A stretch of 6,751 nucleotides of DNA from Fimbriimonadales bacterium (lineage in GTDB: Bacteria; Armatimonadota; Fimbriimonadia; Fimbriimonadales; GBS-DC). Below, piece after piece: positions 3,976-6,751 of the stretch. The position numbers and the translations under genes are program-made. Position 1 is the first letter of the stretch, and every line of letters starts with the position of its first letter. Under the pieces are notes generated by a model. The model was given only the letters and a program-made list of their open reading frames with translations, was not told the DNA's origin and ran no database searches. The DNA lies in NCBI GenBank assembly GCA_026416065.1, contig JAOAFW010000328.1:1-6751 (forward strand). Direction: 5' to 3'.

Positions 3976-6084
3976 CTATTCCTGCACCACCTGTGTGAAG
4001 TCTGCTAAAGCGAGATAGAGCCGATTCGCGCAGGCAAGCAGGTTGAGGCGGTTCTGACGACGCGCCACGTCATCGGTCATCACCATCACGGCATCGAAGA
4101 GCGCGTTAACTGCAGGCGAGAGTGCGAGGAGCTCCTGATAAATTGCCTCATAGTCGTGCTGATAATACAGTCCCTCGAGACGCGGCGTTGCATGGATAAG
4201 CGCGTCGAACAGTGTATTCTCTGTTTCGTGCTCAAACAGTGTCGCATCCACCTGCTCCAGACTGGCAATCGCTTTGATGTCCTTCTTCTCGGCGGCAGCG
4301 AGGATATTGGCGGGGCGCGTAGCGGTCTGCACCAGTGGCAGGAAATCGGGGGTTTCAGCATGGCGTTGCAGCAGGTGCGCTCGTTGCATGAAGCCGTAGA
4401 CCGAATCGTCCCAGCCAGCGCCCAGCGTCGCTCGGATAAGGTCGTAGCGGACGCCTTGTTCTTCCAGCAACGCCTCAATACGGCTGTAAAACAGAGTACG
4501 CAGGTCGGCTTGCACTGCAATCAGGGGTCTAAGAGGAGCGCGCTGCTCGCGGTAGGCATCATGGGCGCGCTGTACCAGCTCCGCCAGTGTGGGATAGTCA
4601 GGTTCGTGCTGCAAAATTTCCACCACACCCGCTGCCGCACGGCGCAACCCGAACGGATCGGAAGAGCCTTTCGGCATGTAGCCCAGCCCCACATAGCCCA
4701 CCAGCGCGTCGATGCGGTCCAGTACCGCCAAAGCGCGTCCCAGAGCCGATTCCGGGATGGGATCGCCTGCATGGCGTGGCATATAATGTTCGACCAATGC
4801 CACTGCAACGCGCTCGTCCTCACCCGACAGACGCGCGTAGTCCGCGCCGATAACCCCTTGCAGGTCGGGGAACTCCATCACCATCTGCGTGGCGAGATCG
4901 GCTTTGCAAAGGAGCGCGGCGCGCTGCGCCAACGCGCGGGTCACCGCATCCCAATCCAGCGCGTTACCCAGTCGCTCAATCAGTGCCTCCAGTCGATGCG
5001 CCTTGTCCAGCAGCGTGCCCAGCTTCTGCTGGTAAAGTATGCGTCCAAGCGCGGGCACGAACCCCTCCAGCGGGTGCTTTCGATCTTCATCAAAGAAGAA
5101 TGCTGCGTCATTGAAACGGGCAACCAGTACCCATTCGTTGCCCTCGCGTACCTTGTCAGGGTCGCCGTTATTGTAAACCGAGATAAAGTGGGGCAACAGG
5201 CTGCCCTCCATGTTCACCACCGGGAAAAACTTTTCGTGCTTTTTCATGGCGGAGATCAGCACGGGCGAAGGCAGACGTAAAAAGGTCGCCGGGAAACCGC
5301 CCAGCAACAGGTGAGGCTGCTCCACCAGATACACATTTTCTTCCAGCAGTTCGGGTTCAATTACAGGGCGTGCGCTGATGATGTGTGCCAATCGGCTTGC
5401 GCCGTCCTCAATCATTTGGGCGCGCAACTCAGGGTCGGCGATTACATGCGCGGTACGCAACTGCTCCAGAAATCGCTCAGGCGACTCCACCTCGAACGGT
5501 TCAGGCGCCAAGAACCGATGCCCGCGACTGTGTCTGCCTGAAGGGATGCCCTCCAGCTCGAACGGAATAAACTCCTGCCCCAGCAAGGCAACAATCCATC
5601 GAATCGGTCGCCCAAAGCGCAGCTTCCGATGCCCCCAGCGCAACATCTTAGGGAAGCTCATCGAGAGAATCATTTTGGGCAAACTTTCCGAGAGGACACG
5701 CACAGCGGGCTGACCAGCATCATATTCTTGCACGAAAGCATACTCGCCCTGAGGAGTCTCCTGAAACTGCACCTGATGGGGTTCCACGCCCCGTGAACGA
5801 GCGAACCCGATTAACGCCTGGGTGGGATTACCTTGGGCGTCGAGGCAGGCTCGCTTGGCAGGTCCGCGCACCACACGCTCTTCAGGAGTTTGCTGCAGCG
5901 CGACTTCAGAAGCCAGAGCAATCAGCCGGCGTGGTGTGCCGAAAATACGTATGGCGCCGTGTTCCAGGCGGGACTCACGCAGCAAAGCCTCCAGCTTCTC
6001 CTTCAGTTGCGCCAGTGCGTCGCGCATAAACGCCGCCGGTATCTCCTCGCACCCAATCTCCAGCAGTAGCGTCGCCCGTTCCAT
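3976..6084 (-). CDS. glyS: Glycyl-tRNA synthetase beta subunit
   Basis: This is the large subunit of the bacterial alpha2beta2 glycyl-tRNA synthetase; it recognises tRNA-Gly, while the alpha subunit (GlyQ) holds the aminoacylation site. The 702 residues match the usual ~690-700. Family features: N-terminal LLLEIGCEEIPAAFM; LRWGHRKLRFGRPIRWIVALLG (about 152-175); SGRHSRGHRFLAP; MKKHEKFFPVVN (280-291); LVARFNDAAFFFDEDRK (about 317-333); LGRILYQQKLGTLLDKAHRLE; SDPFGLRRAAAGVVEIL (about 474-490); and a helical C-terminal anticodon-binding region ending with FDAVMVMTDDVARRQNRLNLL. ATG 6084 is right for the family N-terminus and lies 8 nt from a perfect -10 box. No alpha-subunit gene adjoins it: mnmA diverges on one side and sod converges on the other, so glyQ must be elsewhere. 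A fused single-chain enzyme is excluded by length. Confidence 0.96.
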   Translation of the reverse strand: MERATLLLEIGCEEIPAAFMRDALAQLKEKLEALLRESRLEHGAIRIFGTPRRLIALASEVALQQTPEERVVRGPAKRACLDAQGNPTQALIGFARSRGVEPHQVQFQETPQGEYAFVQEYDAGQPAVRVLSESLPKMILSMSFPKMLRWGHRKLRFGRPIRWIVALLGQEFIPFELEGIPSGRHSRGHRFLAPEPFEVESPERFLEQLRTAHVIADPELRAQMIEDGASRLAHIISARPVIEPELLEENVYLVEQPHLLLGGFPATFLRLPSPVLISAMKKHEKFFPVVNMEGSLLPHFISVYNNGDPDKVREGNEWVLVARFNDAAFFFDEDRKHPLEGFVPALGRILYQQKLGTLLDKAHRLEALIERLGNALDWDAVTRALAQRAALLCKADLATQMVMEFPDLQGVIGADYARLSGEDERVAVALVEHYMPRHAGDPIPESALGRALAVLDRIDALVGYVGLGYMPKGSSDPFGLRRAAAGVVEILQHEPDYPTLAELVQRAHDAYREQRAPLRPLIAVQADLRTLFYSRIEALLEEQGVRYDLIRATLGAGWDDSVYGFMQRAHLLQRHAETPDFLPLVQTATRPANILAAAEKKDIKAIASLEQVDATLFEHETENTLFDALIHATPRLEGLYYQHDYEAIYQELLALSPAVNALFDAVMVMTDDVARRQNRLNLLACANRLYLALADFTQVVQE

Positions 6085-6092
6085 TGCGCGGT

Positions 6093-6101
6093 ATTATACC
6101 T
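6093..6101 (-). promoter_or_regulatory. -10 box of glyS, predicted leaderless
   Basis: On the minus strand AGGTATAAT contains a perfect TATAAT (6098-6093) whose last base is 8 nt before the ATG at 6084. CTGCCG, 17 nt upstream, is at best a weak -35 (3 of 6). The intervening bases ACCGCGCA hold no Shine-Dalgarno sequence. Confidence 0.65.
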
Positions 6102-6150
6102 GTCGCCTGTTGTATCGGCAGGGAAAACACCCTATGTAAGCCCCATTATC

Positions 6151-6159
6151 AGGTACACT
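6151..6159 (+). promoter_or_regulatory. -10 box of mnmA, predicted leaderless
   Basis: AGGTACACT ends 9 nt before ATG 6169, the same spacing as before lysA and sod. TATATT at 6160-6165 is an overlapping alternative, but it would place the transcription start inside the gene. There is no Shine-Dalgarno sequence. The glyS and mnmA promoters are back to back within 84 nt. Confidence 0.5.
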
Positions 6160-6168
6160 TATATTGAA

Positions 6169-6651
6169 ATGGCACGCAAGCGGGGCACGGTGCTGCTCGC
6201 AATGAGTGGGGGCGTGGACAGTTCGGTGGCGGCGGCGATTCTGATGAAGCGCGGCTATGAGGTTGTTGGCGTCACGATGCAAATCTGGCAGGAATCCCAC
6301 CCCGACCCGCGGCACGGGGGCTGCTGCTCGCTCGGCGCGGTGGAGGACGCACGGCGCGTTGCGCGTCGGCTGGGCATTCCCCACTATGTGCTGAACTTTC
6401 GCCGCGTGTTCGCCGACACTGTCATCCGCGACTTCATCCACGAGTACCGCCGCGGGCGCACGCCCAATCCATGTGTGCAGTGCAACCGCTTCGTGAAGTT
6501 CGACGCCCTGCTGCGCAAGGCGGACGAGCTGGGCTGCGACTACATCGCCACAGGGCACTATGCCCGCACGCGCTTCAACCCCCACACGGGGCGCTACAAC
6601 TTGCTGCGCGCCGTGTCGCGCGTCGGCTGGGCATCCCGCACTATGTGCTGA
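6169..6651 (+). CDS. mnmA: tRNA-specific 2-thiouridylase MnmA, 5' part, broken
   Basis: MnmA activates U34 of Lys, Glu and Gln tRNAs with ATP and inserts sulfur to make 2-thiouridine. The N-terminal part is clear: the PP-loop SGGVDSS (13-19) after VLLAM; YEVVGVTMQIW; GGCCSLGAVEDARRVARRLGIPHYVLNF; RTPNPCVQCNRFVKF, in which C105 corresponds to the catalytic Cys of the CN-x-x-IKF motif; and IATGHYAR (126-133). The native sequence ends near residue 148 (YNLLRAV), where a Cys/ATP-contacting continuation such as KDQSYVLY is expected. Instead the frame enters a second mnmA segment in the wrong phase and stops at 6649-6651 (RVGWASRTMC), so the last ~11 residues are spurious. A full enzyme is about 350-380 residues. 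Start ATG 6169 fits the family and the -10 box upstream. Confidence 0.9.
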   Translation: MARKRGTVLLAMSGGVDSSVAAAILMKRGYEVVGVTMQIWQESHPDPRHGGCCSLGAVEDARRVARRLGIPHYVLNFRRVFADTVIRDFIHEYRRGRTPNPCVQCNRFVKFDALLRKADELGCDYIATGHYARTRFNPHTGRYNLLRAVSRVGWASRTMC

Positions 6652-6751
6652 ACTTCCGCCGCGTGTTCGCCGACACGGTGATCCGCGACTTCATCCACGA
6701 GTATCGGCGCGGGCGCACGCCCAACCCGTGCGTGCAGTGCAACCGCTATAT
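6606..6751 (+). other. mnmA: Second mnmA fragment, chimeric join at contig end
   Basis: Bases 6606-6751 align without gaps to 6349-6494 inside the preceding mnmA: 129 of 146 identical. Fourteen of the 17 differences are silent third-codon changes; the other three are in the last four bases and would change Phe-Val to Tyr-Ile or similar. Read in the frame starting at 6606 it encodes ARRVARRLGIPHYVLNF, then RTPNPCVQCNRY, with the catalytic Cys retained. The offset is 257 bases, which is not a multiple of three. This is a piece of a functional mnmA from a related genome (or a paralogue) joined at a short GCGCGC-type homology, most likely by mis-assembly or library chimerism. Confidence 0.85.

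Noticed and set aside
4156..5280. 374-codon plus-strand open frame inside glyS
   Set aside because: It lies wholly opposite well-conserved glyS motifs, and its composition (His/Arg/Gln rich, no domain pattern) is typical of antisense frames.
6094..6585. Minus-strand open frame opposite mnmA and the glyS-mnmA promoter region
   Set aside because: It overlaps conserved MnmA motifs and both promoters, and has no recognisable protein pattern.
6617..6651. C-terminal tail RVGWASRTMC as a real MnmA ending
   Set aside because: It is the out-of-frame reading of a second mnmA segment after the junction near 6606.

Overview
The window looks like a contig from a thermophile-type, moderately GC-rich bacterium, most probably of the Armatimonadota. 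The main evidence is the minus-strand prepilin-like protein: its N-terminus (GFTLIELLVVVAIIAILAA, then FPVFAQARE) and its C-terminal H-X9-DG motif are a pairing especially abundant in Armatimonadota and Planctomycetes. The lysA and superoxide dismutase sequences fit this, but the phylum call is inference.

Layout: (1) 1-19 is an exact Nextera/Tn5 mosaic-end adapter, so genomic sequence starts at 20. (2) 22-342 is the 3' part of an unrecognised gene, followed 2 nt later by a doubtful small frame that runs into repeats. (3) About 468-935 is a non-coding mosaic of palindromic repeats: two related long hairpin elements, a 120-bp MITE-like element with 10-bp terminal inverted repeats holding two head-to-head REP-like hairpins with GTAG feet, a third REP-like unit, and a different hairpin. 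(4) A DUF1559/H-X9-DG prepilin-like gene lies on the minus strand (960-1733). (5) Divergent from it is lysA (1826-3118), followed after 39 nt by a Tat-signal-bearing Fe/Mn superoxide dismutase (3158-3913). (6) glyS, the glycyl-tRNA synthetase beta subunit, is convergent on the minus strand (3976-6084), with a perfect 12-bp-stem hairpin between it and sod. (7) mnmA is divergent from glyS and starts at 6169. Its frame is broken near 6606, where a second, 88% identical mnmA fragment is joined in another frame up to the contig end.

The genes do not form a pathway. They are separately promoted housekeeping genes: lysine/peptidoglycan precursor synthesis, oxidative-stress defence, tRNA charging and tRNA thiolation, plus one surface/pseudopilin-like protein. 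What links them is the 5' end. lysA, sod, glyS and mnmA each carry an RGGTAYAMT -10-like box whose last base is 8-9 nt before the ATG, and none has a Shine-Dalgarno sequence. This predicts leaderless mRNAs. The prepilin gene instead has a strong Shine-Dalgarno sequence.

The most interesting locus is sod. A leaderless start encodes a form with a twin-arginine signal peptide. An in-frame ATG 39 codons later, preceded by a perfect AGGAGG, encodes a form of ordinary SOD length without the signal. One gene may therefore supply both an exported and a cytosolic enzyme. The two contig ends (adapter and mnmA chimera) look like technical artefacts and should not be read as biology.
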